Shown: positions 1 to 6,753 of the stretch, piece after piece | How the letters are laid out: every line of letters begins with the position of its first letter | Numbering within the stretch: position 1 is the first letter of the stretch | NCBI GenBank assembly: GCA_021159105.1 | Contig: JAGGSM010000292.1 | Span: forward strand, 1 to 9,768 | Origin: Candidatus Bipolaricaulota bacterium | GTDB taxonomy: Bacteria > Bipolaricaulota > Bipolaricaulia > UBA7950 > UBA9294 | DNA length: 9,768 nucleotides | Direction of reading: 5' to 3' | Notes under the pieces: generated by a model | Told to the model about the DNA's origin: nothing | The model's database searches: none | Seen by the model: the letters and a program-made list of their open reading frames with translations, nothing else | Made by a program: the position numbers and the translations under genes

Positions 1-1
1 G

Positions 2-1054
2 TTCAACGACATGGGATTCAAGGGAACGGATCAGGCAGCGAAGGACTTCGGTCTGCAGATGGACGTGGCGCAGAGTTCCACCGCGGCCGACTATCTCCCT
101 AACCTGAGGAATATGGCCCGTTCAGGAAACTACGACCTCATCCTCTGTGTTGGTTTCCTTCTTGGTGACGCGTTGACCGCAGCGGCCGACGAATTCCCGA
201 ATCAGAAATTCGCGATCATCGACTCGGTCGTCGATGCGCCGAACGTGATGAGCATCGTCTTCCGCGAGAACGAGCAGTCCGCACTCATCGGTGCGCTGGC
301 GGCGATGACCGCGGCTGAGAAGGGCTACAAGTATGCTGGAATAGTCCTTGGTATCGAGATTCCTGTCCTCTATCACTTCGAGGCCGGATTCCGCTTCGGC
401 ATGGATTGGGGACTCAAGAAATACGCGGAAGTGACTGGAAAGACCCCCGATGTCGGGCTCCTTTACACCTACACGGGGACGTTCAGCGACATCGCTCAGG
501 GCAAGGCGGCCACAGAGGCAATGCTCGCTCAGGGCGCTGTCGGCGTGTATAACGTCGCTGGCCCGCTCGGTGTCGGTGACCTCGAAGCAATCACCGAGGC
601 ACACACCAACGCTGGTACGACCTACGGTCCTCCGTATTACTTCGGCGTCGACTCCGATCAGGACTGGATGGGTAACGGGTACCACGCTCTTGCCAGTGGT
701 ATGAAGCGCGTGGACAACGCCTGCTACAGCGCGGTGAAGTCTGTTGTCGACGGGACCTTCAAGGGCGGTATCGTCAGCCTTGGTCTGAAGGAAGAAGGGG
801 TAGCAATCAGCGGGCTGTCGCAGCTAGCCGACTTCATCGACTTTGGTATCGCTGGTGGAGCCGTCAAGGCCGATGACTTCTACAACATCATCGCCAACTG
901 GGCGCAGGACCGAGCCACGGTTCCCGCCTACATCTGGGACGCTATTGACGAGTTGAATGCCGGTATCCTTTCCGGTGATATCGTTGTCCCGACGGCAGAC
1001 ACAGGCGATGAGATGGGAGCGGTACGGGCGCAGTATACACTCGGCGCGCCGTAG
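2..1054 (+). CDS. BMP-family ABC transporter substrate-binding protein, nucleoside-type (5' partial)
   Basis: This protein would capture the ligand outside the membrane and deliver it to the permease pair encoded downstream. The reading frame is open from base 2, and the residues before the first in-window ATG (Phe-Asn-Asp, then MGFKG) fit the early conserved BMP strand (FND/F.D..FN-like). The gene therefore starts left of the window, and the signal peptide plus the first strand are missing. About 350 residues are visible. BMP signatures are the NYDLILCVGF strand, the FAIIDS strand, a SIVFRENEQSALIGALAA helix, and GVDSDQDW near the middle of the C-terminal lobe, where family members have a ligand-contacting Asp. 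Characterised relatives (PnrA of Treponema, the NupN lipoprotein of Bacillus) bind purine or other nucleosides; that substrate is inferred by family only. The gene is followed by a hairpin terminator and then by its ATPase and permeases. Confidence 0.93.
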   Translation, partial: FNDMGFKGTDQAAKDFGLQMDVAQSSTAADYLPNLRNMARSGNYDLILCVGFLLGDALTAAADEFPNQKFAIIDSVVDAPNVMSIVFRENEQSALIGALAAMTAAEKGYKYAGIVLGIEIPVLYHFEAGFRFGMDWGLKKYAEVTGKTPDVGLLYTYTGTFSDIAQGKAATEAMLAQGAVGVYNVAGPLGVGDLEAITEAHTNAGTTYGPPYYFGVDSDQDWMGNGYHALASGMKRVDNACYSAVKSVVDGTFKGGIVSLGLKEEGVAISGLSQLADFIDFGIAGGAVKADDFYNIIANWAQDRATVPAYIWDAIDELNAGILSGDIVVPTADTGDEMGAVRAQYTLGAP

Positions 1055-1077
1055 AGTGTGAACAAGCATTGACCAGC

Positions 1078-1111
1078 AAGGGAGGGAGGACACTCTCCTC
1101 TCTCCCTTTTT
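1078..1111 (+). terminator. Intrinsic terminator/attenuator between binding-protein and ATPase genes
   Basis: A 13-base arm (AAGGGAGGGAGGA, 1078-1090) faces TCCTCTCTCCCTT (1096-1108) across a 5-base loop. All 13 positions can pair, one of them as G-T wobble. The downstream arm runs into a T tract (1107-1111). It lies 24 bases after the binding-protein stop and 36 bases before the ATPase start. No clear promoter follows it, so it probably acts as a partial terminator that lowers expression of the ATPase and permeases relative to the binding protein. Confidence 0.8.
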
Positions 1112-1146
1112 CCTAAGCTTTGCTAGATTCAGTGCAGGAGCACCTC

Positions 1147-2757
1147 ATGACAGACAAAGATCGCACAAACAAGAACGGGTCATCTCGTGATTACTACCTG
1201 CGCGCGGAGGGGATTACCAAGGTCTACTCCAACGGGACAGTGGCGCTCAAAGAGGCGGACCTCGAGATCCACAGTGGCGAGATCATTGGCCTGTTGGGAG
1301 AAAATGGGGCAGGCAAGACGACCTTCACTAAGATTCTCTCTGGACTCCTACCCCCGACCAAGGGGCGTGTGATTTCACCTCATGGTCCGGTGCGCTTCAA
1401 GAGCCCGCGCGAGGCGCTTAGTTTCGGCATTGGAATGGTTTACCAACACTTTGCCCTTGTGGGGACGTTCAACGCTGCCGAGAACGTCGCCTTGAGCCAC
1501 GAGCGCCCGTTCAGCCCCATACAACTCACGGCCACAAAGAAGAAACTGGAGCAGCTCATGGAGGAGAGTGGCCTGCGTGTTCCCCTCGATGTGCCGGTGG
1601 AGAAGCTAGCTGTGGGGGAGCAGCAGCGAGTGGAGATACTGAAGGTCCTCTCGCGTGACGTTGACCTGCTGATTCTCGACGAGCCAACGTCTGTGTTGAC
1701 GCCACTGGAGGTGGATGAGCTGTTTGCGCTGCTCCGCAAGCTCAAGGGTGCGGGTAAGTCGATCATCCTCATCACCCACAAGCTGAAGGAGGTCGGCTCG
1801 GTCACCGATAGGGTCGTCGTCCTGCGACACGGTGAGATGGTCGGCGATGTGCCGACAGCACAGGCGTCGACGGAGCAGCTGGCACAGTTGATGGTTGGCA
1901 AGGCTCTTGACGAGGCAGGTAACGCCGTGGAGTTACAGGACAAGGGGCTGCCTACGGCGAAGCGGGAGAGGGCGAACGTTCGCACTGAACAGCCAGTACT
2001 TGTGGTTGAAGGCCTCACCGTCAAAGGGAACACCGGGGAGATCGCGGTGGAAAACCTATCGTTCGAGGTCTACGGCGGGGAGATCTTCGGTGTCGCCGGG
2101 GTAGAAGGTAATGGACAGTCGGAGTTGGTCGAAGCGCTGACCGGGTTGCGTTCGGCAGAGAAGGGAAAGGCGTCGATCAACGGGAAGAACATCCTCGGCC
2201 TCGATCCACGAGAGATCTACACGATGGGCGTTGCCCACATCCCTGAGGACCGCTGGCGCCTTGGCCTCGTCCTCCCATTCACCCTGGCGGAGAACGCGAT
2301 TCTCGGCGTGCAGCGCTGGGATGAATTCCGCGGCCCGATGTCCTTCCTGCGCTGGGGAAAGGTCAACCAACACGTCAGGGAGTTGATGAAGAGATTTGAG
2401 ATCAGGGCTGCCGGTCCAAATGCCCCGGCGAAGAGCCTATCTGGGGGAAATCAACAGAAGCTGATCGTTGGAAGGGAGCTGGCCAAGGATCCGCATATAG
2501 TTGTCGCTTCGCAACCGACGCGCGGTCTCGATATCGGCGCGGCGCAGTACATCCGTGATCTTCTCGTGGAGATGAGGAACAAGGGACGGGCCATACTCCT
2601 CGTCTCAGCGGATCTGGACGAGGTGCTGGCTCTGTCCGATCGGATTGCCATCATGTATGAAGGGGAATTCATGACAATTGCTTCGCCCAAGGATCTTGAT
2701 CGTGAGACGATCGGTATGCTGATGGGTGGCGTAGCTGTCAAGGAGGGGGCAGTATGA
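1147..2757 (+). CDS. ABC transporter ATP-binding protein, two NBDs, NupO/BMP-operon type
   Basis: This is the energising subunit of the BMP-type importer, predicted to sit on the cytoplasmic face of the two permeases encoded next. I chose ATG 1147 because AGGAG lies 6 bases upstream; an in-frame TTG at 1120 has no such site. The protein is 536 residues with two ATPase domains. The first has Walker A GENGAGKTT (51-59), signature LAVGEQQ (154-160), Walker B LLILDE (174-179) and an H-loop His near 211. The second has a non-canonical P-loop GVEGNGQSE (318-326), signature SLSGGNQQK (430-438), QPTRGLD where the catalytic Glu would be Gln (about 456-462), and VSADLDE in place of an H-loop His. A degenerate second site is usual in this ATPase class, so one consensus ATP site is expected. 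Its TGA overlaps the next ATG. Confidence 0.95.
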   Translation: MTDKDRTNKNGSSRDYYLRAEGITKVYSNGTVALKEADLEIHSGEIIGLLGENGAGKTTFTKILSGLLPPTKGRVISPHGPVRFKSPREALSFGIGMVYQHFALVGTFNAAENVALSHERPFSPIQLTATKKKLEQLMEESGLRVPLDVPVEKLAVGEQQRVEILKVLSRDVDLLILDEPTSVLTPLEVDELFALLRKLKGAGKSIILITHKLKEVGSVTDRVVVLRHGEMVGDVPTAQASTEQLAQLMVGKALDEAGNAVELQDKGLPTAKRERANVRTEQPVLVVEGLTVKGNTGEIAVENLSFEVYGGEIFGVAGVEGNGQSELVEALTGLRSAEKGKASINGKNILGLDPREIYTMGVAHIPEDRWRLGLVLPFTLAENAILGVQRWDEFRGPMSFLRWGKVNQHVRELMKRFEIRAAGPNAPAKSLSGGNQQKLIVGRELAKDPHIVVASQPTRGLDIGAAQYIRDLLVEMRNKGRAILLVSADLDEVLALSDRIAIMYEGEFMTIASPKDLDRETIGMLMGGVAVKEGAV

Positions 2758-3878
2758 GCCGAGATATGACAGAGACCGTGCCCCAGAAGGAGAAGCTAGT
2801 TCATCGTACGCTCACCGGGCTCAACCCAGCGATAGAGTCGTTGCTTGCTGCAGCGGTGGGGCTGATAATCGGAGCGATCCTGATGCTCGTTTGGGGGTAC
2901 AACCCGTGGAAGGCATATGCCGCCCTGCTACAAGGGGCGTATGGGGATGCCTACGGATGGGCCAGTTCAGCCGCGCGTGGTGTGCCGCTGATTCTCACCG
3001 CCCTCACCTTCTCCATCTGTGTGCGCGCAGGGATGTTCAACATCGGCGCGGAAGGGCAGGTGTACATGGGGGCAGTGGCAGCGGTGGCGGTGGGGTATTT
3101 CACCCTTCCGGCCGGGCTGCACCTGATTGTCGGCCTGATCTTTGCCATGATTGCCGGTGCTATATGGAGTTTAGGCCCAGCGATCCTCAGGCTGACCCGC
3201 GGAGTGAACGAGGTGATCTCTACGATCATGTTCAATTGGATCGCTCGCTTCCTGACGTTCTACATGGTGGCCTTCGTCCTGGTCGATCCACTGCGCGGGG
3301 AGAAGACGATCAGCATTCCGGTGAGCGCTCGTTTTCCGGTCCTGATACGTGGGACAGACCTATCATGGTCGATCTTCGCCGCGGTGGCGTTCGCCATCGT
3401 CATCTACTTTGTTCTCTGGCACACGGTGATCGGCTATGAGGTGCGCGCTGCCGGGCTGAATCCCTCAGCCGCGCGCTACGGTGGGATTAAGAGCAAGAGG
3501 ACGATGCTTATGGCATTCGTACTCGGTGGCCTTGGAGCAGGGCTGGCTGGAGCGACGATCGTGATGGGTAACCCTCCAACGTACGCCATAATCAGCGGAA
3601 TGCCGCAGCTAATGAACGCCGGGTTCGACGGCATGGCTGTCGCCATGGTGGGGAGGAACCATCCGATAGGGATCCTCATTGCGGCACTCTTCTTCGGTGG
3701 GCTGACCGCCGGAGGGAGAACGATGCAGTTCACCGCCGGCGTTCCGCTCGAAATGGTGCACGTTGTGGAGGGAGTGATCGTGCTTACGATGGCTATACCT
3801 GAGCTGATCCGCGTATTTCGCGTGATGCGCTCATCATGGGATAGATTGATGAGCGTCTTAAGGAGGCGATCGGCATGA
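2754..3878 (+). CDS. ABC transporter permease, BPD_transp_2 family (NupP-like)
   Basis: This is one of the two membrane subunits of the BMP-type importer. AGGAGG sits 7 bases before the ATG, which overlaps the ATPase stop as ATGA; an in-frame ATG at 2766 lacks this support. The 374-residue product is strongly hydrophobic with multiple membrane spans (for example about 28-48, 101-118, 122-142, 207-222, 251-272 and 306-320). Conserved landmarks of this branched-chain-amino-acid/ribose-like permease family are FNIGAEGQ (95-102), RGVNEVISTIM (149-159) just before a span, and EVRAAGLNP..A...GI (229-245), the coupling-helix region. Its size and basic C-terminus match the longer of the two permeases in NupOPQ-type operons. 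It presumably pairs with the following, different permease as a heterodimer. The substrate is not readable from the sequence. Confidence 0.94.
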   Translation: MSRDMTETVPQKEKLVHRTLTGLNPAIESLLAAAVGLIIGAILMLVWGYNPWKAYAALLQGAYGDAYGWASSAARGVPLILTALTFSICVRAGMFNIGAEGQVYMGAVAAVAVGYFTLPAGLHLIVGLIFAMIAGAIWSLGPAILRLTRGVNEVISTIMFNWIARFLTFYMVAFVLVDPLRGEKTISIPVSARFPVLIRGTDLSWSIFAAVAFAIVIYFVLWHTVIGYEVRAAGLNPSAARYGGIKSKRTMLMAFVLGGLGAGLAGATIVMGNPPTYAIISGMPQLMNAGFDGMAVAMVGRNHPIGILIAALFFGGLTAGGRTMQFTAGVPLEMVHVVEGVIVLTMAIPELIRVFRVMRSSWDRLMSVLRRRSA

Positions 3879-4768
3879 ATTGGAGCTTTTTGACCGACCT
3901 ACTGCGCATATCACTCCACGCCATGGTCCCGATCACTCTTACCGCAGTCGGTGAGATCGTTGGTGAGACGGCGGGTCTGTTCAATATTGGGCTAGAGGGG
4001 ATCATCCTTATTAGCGCGCTTGCCGGTGCCCTCGGCGCAGAGGCAGGTGGACCGATGGTCGGACTGCTTGCTGGAATGTTGGTCGGTGCGCTGATAAGTC
4101 TCATCTTCTCTATCATCAACACCTATTGGAAGGGGGATCAGATGATCACCGGCATCGGGATCAACCTGTTCGCTGCCGGTTTCGTTGCCTTTGGCCTGAT
4201 CAAGTTGGGTTCTCCGGGATTCCATTCCGTGACGAGAACGGCACAGATCGCCAAGCTGCAGACGCCGATTGGGTCGCTCAGTCCGATGATCTTCGTTGCC
4301 CTTGTGATCCCGTTCATCATCCATTGGTTCCTCAAGCGGACGCGGGCCGGACTGATCCTGAAGGCAGCCGGGGAGAATCCAGAGGCGGCCGATGTGGCAG
4401 GAATCAATGTTAACCTTGTACGGCTGCTAGCCACCACGTTTGGCGGTGTTCTCGCCGGGCTTGGCGGAGCATACATGAGCATCGCCTGGTTCGGTTCGGT
4501 GACGAAGGACATATCAGCGGGAAGAGGGTTCATCGCGCTGGCCACAGTTGTATTCAGCGGACTGAATCCGCTTCTCGCTCTGCTCGGTGGATTTATCTTC
4601 GGGTTCTTCCAAAGCCTGGCCACGTGGATCAAGACCCTGCCATCCAAGCCGATCCCGTGGCAGTTCGTGGAGATGCTCCCCTACATTGTTACCCTGCTCG
4701 TCGTCGCTGGGGCGATCGGGCGCGTGCGTTTCCCAAAGGAGCTTGGAAAACCGTACAAGCGCGAGTAG
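3875..4768 (+). CDS. ABC transporter permease, BPD_transp_2 family (NupQ-like)
   Basis: This is the second, shorter membrane subunit of the BMP-type importer. The ATG overlaps the preceding permease stop by four bases (ATGA), and AAGGAGG lies 8 bases upstream, so translation is probably coupled. The product has 297 residues, mostly hydrophobic. Family landmarks are GETAGLFNIGLEG (30-42), GDQMITGIGIN (87-97), the cytoplasmic coupling segment AAGENPEAADVAGI (164-177), AGRGFIALATVVFSG.NP (215-232), and EMLPYIVTLLV (266-276) in the last span. It differs clearly from its neighbour, so the channel should be a heterodimer. It ends the first transporter; no T-run terminator is visible after it, so some read-through into the phosphonate-type operon is possible. 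Confidence 0.94.
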   Translation: MNWSFLTDLLRISLHAMVPITLTAVGEIVGETAGLFNIGLEGIILISALAGALGAEAGGPMVGLLAGMLVGALISLIFSIINTYWKGDQMITGIGINLFAAGFVAFGLIKLGSPGFHSVTRTAQIAKLQTPIGSLSPMIFVALVIPFIIHWFLKRTRAGLILKAAGENPEAADVAGINVNLVRLLATTFGGVLAGLGGAYMSIAWFGSVTKDISAGRGFIALATVVFSGLNPLLALLGGFIFGFFQSLATWIKTLPSKPIPWQFVEMLPYIVTLLVVAGAIGRVRFPKELGKPYKRE

Positions 4769-4783
4769 ATGGCGTGCCTAAGG

Positions 4784-4812
4784 TTGACTTACTGATAGGG
4801 AAATCCTATGAT
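4784..4812 (+). promoter_or_regulatory. Sigma70-type promoter for the phosphonate-type transporter operon
   Basis: TTGACT (4784-4789) and TATGAT (4807-4812) each match five of six consensus bases and are separated by exactly 17 bases. Transcription would start near 4819, leaving a leader of about 75 bases before the binding-protein ATG at 4896. It sits in the 127-base gap between the two transporters, where a promoter is expected. The call rests on sequence match and position only. Confidence 0.72.
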
Positions 4813-4816
4813 AGGA
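4793..4816 (+). promoter_or_regulatory. Candidate operator: nested direct and inverted repeats over the -10
   Basis: TGATAGG occurs at 4793-4799 and again at 4809-4815, sixteen bases apart. The complementary CCTAT lies between them (4805-4809), producing ATAGG-N5-CCTAT (4795-4809) and the perfect odd palindrome TCCTATGATAGGA (4804-4816). These elements fill the -35/-10 spacer and cover the -10, where a repressor would block polymerase. The motif does not resemble the usual PhoB box, and I do not know a regulator for it. Confidence 0.45.
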
Positions 4817-4895
4817 CTAGCAGTAAATGGTCTGGAGGGAGTGCCATAAGGCGCTGTCCTCTGGAGGGTGCTTCAAACCTACAGGAGGTGGCAGT

Positions 4896-5897
4896 ATGCG
4901 GAGGATTGCAGTACTAGCTCTAGTTGCCGTTATGGCACTAGGAATTCTGGCCTTTGGTGCAGAGATTGGAACAAAGGCTCACCCGATCTACATGCTCCTC
5001 GTTCCATCTACAGAGGGAGCAACGGTACAGGACATCGGAAACAAGATCGCCGAGGATCTCTACAACAGGACGGGGCTTTATGTCGTGGCTAGCCTGCAGG
5101 CAGACTACACGGCAATGATCGAGGCCTTCGCTGCTTCCGACGGTGACACATTCGGAATTCCGACGACGGATCAGTATATCCGCATCTACGATCGGACGAA
5201 CGGAAATGTCAGCCCGAGGCTCGGTTCGGTTCGCTACGGGTATCCGTACTACTTCGCGAGCATCTATGCGCGCCGCGATTCGGGGATCAAGTCGCTCGCC
5301 GATCTGCAGGGCAAGGTTTGGATCTACAACGACACCGGTTCCACTTCCGGATATGTCTTCCCGAACATGGTATTCCAGCAGAAGGGCATCACATTCAGCA
5401 ACATCGTAGAGAGCGGTGGACACACCAACTCAATGGTAGCGCTAATCGAAGGACAAGGTGACTTCTGCACCGGTTACGGTTCCCCACCTGTTCCCCCCGC
5501 TGGCTGCAGCCTGCAGTGGAACTATGGAGACGACCCCGAGCTGTGGATCTGGGACCGCTACAACAACCAGCTCTTCCGGGATGGCCTGCGTGGACGATGT
5601 GTTGACCTGCGCCACGCCGTGCACAAAACCTACGATGAAGATACGGTCCTAACGGACATCGGTGTAGTCGACACGATTGGGCCGATCCCCAACGACTGTA
5701 TGGCATTCGGTCCGAACTTCCCGAAGGATATCGCGGACAAGATCGTCGCAGCCGTCGAAGCAGAGTTCCAGGACGACACGATGAAGGCCCTGTGGGGAGA
5801 TTCGAACTTCTACGAATGGGATTCAGTGGCTGAGATCGACGACTCGTTCTATGACGGGTACCGCGCGATCCTTGGGCTGCCCATTCCCGAACGCTAG
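4896..5897 (+). CDS. phnD: PhnD-like phosphonate/phosphite ABC transporter substrate-binding protein
   Basis: This is the predicted periplasmic receptor for a phosphonate, phosphite or related oxyanion. ATG 4896 is preferred over the in-frame ATG at 4827 because AGGAGGT lies 6 bases upstream and a signal peptide follows directly: basic MRR, a hydrophobic stretch (4-20), and a likely signal peptidase I site after FGA (20-22). There is no lipobox Cys. The mature protein fits the PF12974-type fold. It has TFGIPTTDQY (85-94), a SLADLQGK segment (133-140), the oxyanion-binding loop motif DTGSTSG (146-152), GGHTNSM..L..GQGDF (174-190) and IPND (264-267). About 74 residues separate GDF from IPND, more than the roughly 35 I expect in E. 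coli-like PhnD. Four Cys (191, 204, 235, 268) fall in or next to this region and could form disulfides. The length is 333 residues. The exact ligand cannot be read from sequence. Confidence 0.88.
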   Translation: MRRIAVLALVAVMALGILAFGAEIGTKAHPIYMLLVPSTEGATVQDIGNKIAEDLYNRTGLYVVASLQADYTAMIEAFAASDGDTFGIPTTDQYIRIYDRTNGNVSPRLGSVRYGYPYYFASIYARRDSGIKSLADLQGKVWIYNDTGSTSGYVFPNMVFQQKGITFSNIVESGGHTNSMVALIEGQGDFCTGYGSPPVPPAGCSLQWNYGDDPELWIWDRYNNQLFRDGLRGRCVDLRHAVHKTYDEDTVLTDIGVVDTIGPIPNDCMAFGPNFPKDIADKIVAAVEAEFQDDTMKALWGDSNFYEWDSVAEIDDSFYDGYRAILGLPIPER

Positions 5898-5934
5898 ACT
5901 AGCTTGTGATTCAGCGACCAGTCGAATAAACTTG

Positions 5935-5966
5935 TGGGAGGGGAAAACCCCCTCCCATTCTTTTTT
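5935..5966 (+). terminator. Intrinsic terminator/attenuator after the phnD-like gene
   Basis: TGGGAGGGG (5935-5943) pairs perfectly with CCCCTCCCA (5949-5957) across the loop AAAAC, and six Ts follow (5961-5966). It starts 38 bases after the binding-protein stop, and the next gene begins at 5983. As in the first transporter, it separates the binding-protein gene from the ATPase gene, so partial read-through would make less ATPase and permease than binding protein. Confidence 0.85.
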
Positions 5967-5982
5967 GCTTAAGGACGAGTAC

Positions 5983-6753
5983 ATGGACGAACAGCTTGTA
6001 ATTGAGCATCTTTCCAAGGTGTACGAGCGCGGCGAGGTGCTGGCTCTAAACGATGTCAGTTTCACTGTCAAGAAGGGCGAATTCCTTGTTGTCATCGGTC
6101 TTTCCGGTTCGGGGAAGTCAACGCTCCTTCGCTGCATAAACCGGTTGATCGAGCCGACAGCCGGGAAGGTCTTCTTTGAAGGAGTCGATGTGACAGCCGC
6201 TTCTTCGCGTGAGCTTCTGCGCATCAGGCGCAAGATGGGGATGATCTTCCAGCAGTTCAACCTGGTGAAACGCTCGTCGGTGTTAACCAACGTCCTTGCC
6301 GGTCGACTAGGCTACGTCAATCCGTGGCTCTCTGTTATTCACAAATTTCCCCGCGAGGACATCGAGTTGGCGTTCAAGAACCTCGATCGGGTTGCTATCA
6401 GGGATCAGGCCTACAAGCGAGCTGACGAACTGTCGGGTGGACAGCAGCAGCGTGTCGGGATTGCCCGTGCGTTGATGCAGGAACCTGACCTGCTGATGGC
6501 GGATGAGCCTGTATCGGCGCTGGATCCGGCGACGTCTCACTCCGTGATGAAGTACCTCGAGCAGATGAATCAGGAGGACGGCGTGACTGTAATTACCAGT
6601 TTGCATTTCCTCTCGCTTGCCCGGCGGTACGGGACGCGCATCCTGGCACTGAAAGACGGAGAGATCGTGTTCGAGGGTCTTCCATCCGAGATCGATGAGG
6701 CGAGGTTCAAGGAGATCTATGGCGACGAAGCAGAGCACGTTGAGGTCAGTTAA
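5983..6753 (+). CDS. phnC: PhnC-like phosphonate ABC transporter ATP-binding protein
   Basis: This is the ATPase subunit of the phosphonate-type importer, expected to work as a homodimer under the two PhnE-like permeases. ATG 5983 has AAGGA 7 bases upstream; the open frame extends further left, but only into the terminator and the end of the previous gene. The product is 256 residues, normal for PhnC. Motifs are Walker A GLSGSGKST (39-47), Q-loop IFQQFNLV (88-95), signature LSGGQQQR (140-147), Walker B LLMADEP (160-166) and an H-loop His at 188. The phrase SLHFLSLARRYGTRI (186-200) closely follows the SLH..DLA.RYADRI pattern typical of PhnC rather than of general amino-acid or metal ATPases. 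All catalytic residues are present. Its 3' end overlaps the start of the next gene by 35 bases. Confidence 0.93.
   Translation: MDEQLVIEHLSKVYERGEVLALNDVSFTVKKGEFLVVIGLSGSGKSTLLRCINRLIEPTAGKVFFEGVDVTAASSRELLRIRRKMGMIFQQFNLVKRSSVLTNVLAGRLGYVNPWLSVIHKFPREDIELAFKNLDRVAIRDQAYKRADELSGGQQQRVGIARALMQEPDLLMADEPVSALDPATSHSVMKYLEQMNQEDGVTVITSLHFLSLARRYGTRILALKDGEIVFEGLPSEIDEARFKEIYGDEAEHVEVS

Noticed and set aside
122..685. Long open frame on the minus strand inside the BMP-protein gene
   Set aside because: It is fully antisense to a well-supported gene, has no recognisable domain, and looks like a codon-bias shadow; the same applies to the other antisense frames.
1120..1146. TTG start at 1120 for the double-domain ATPase
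   Set aside because: There is no ribosome binding site before it, and it lies just after the terminator T tract. ATG 1147 has AGGAG at 6 bases.
2101..2670. Apparent loss of catalytic residues in the second ATPase domain (Gln for Glu before PTRG, no H-loop His)
   Set aside because: This asymmetry is normal in Nup/BMP-type double-domain ATPases, so it is not evidence of a damaged gene.
4827..4895. Longer N-terminus for the phnD-like gene from an in-frame ATG at 4827
   Set aside because: It would place 23 residues ahead of a textbook signal peptide and lacks a good ribosome site; AGGAGGT is correctly spaced only for the ATG at 4896.
5893..5903. Perfect 11-base palindrome GCTAGACTAGC across the phnD-like stop codon
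   Set aside because: It is short, contains the stop codon, and is not repeated elsewhere in the window; chance is the simplest explanation.
5904..5932. Promoter-like TTGTGA-17-TAAACT before the phnC-like gene
   Set aside because: Each hexamer matches only four of six bases, and transcription would begin inside the terminator stem, so it is likely a chance match.
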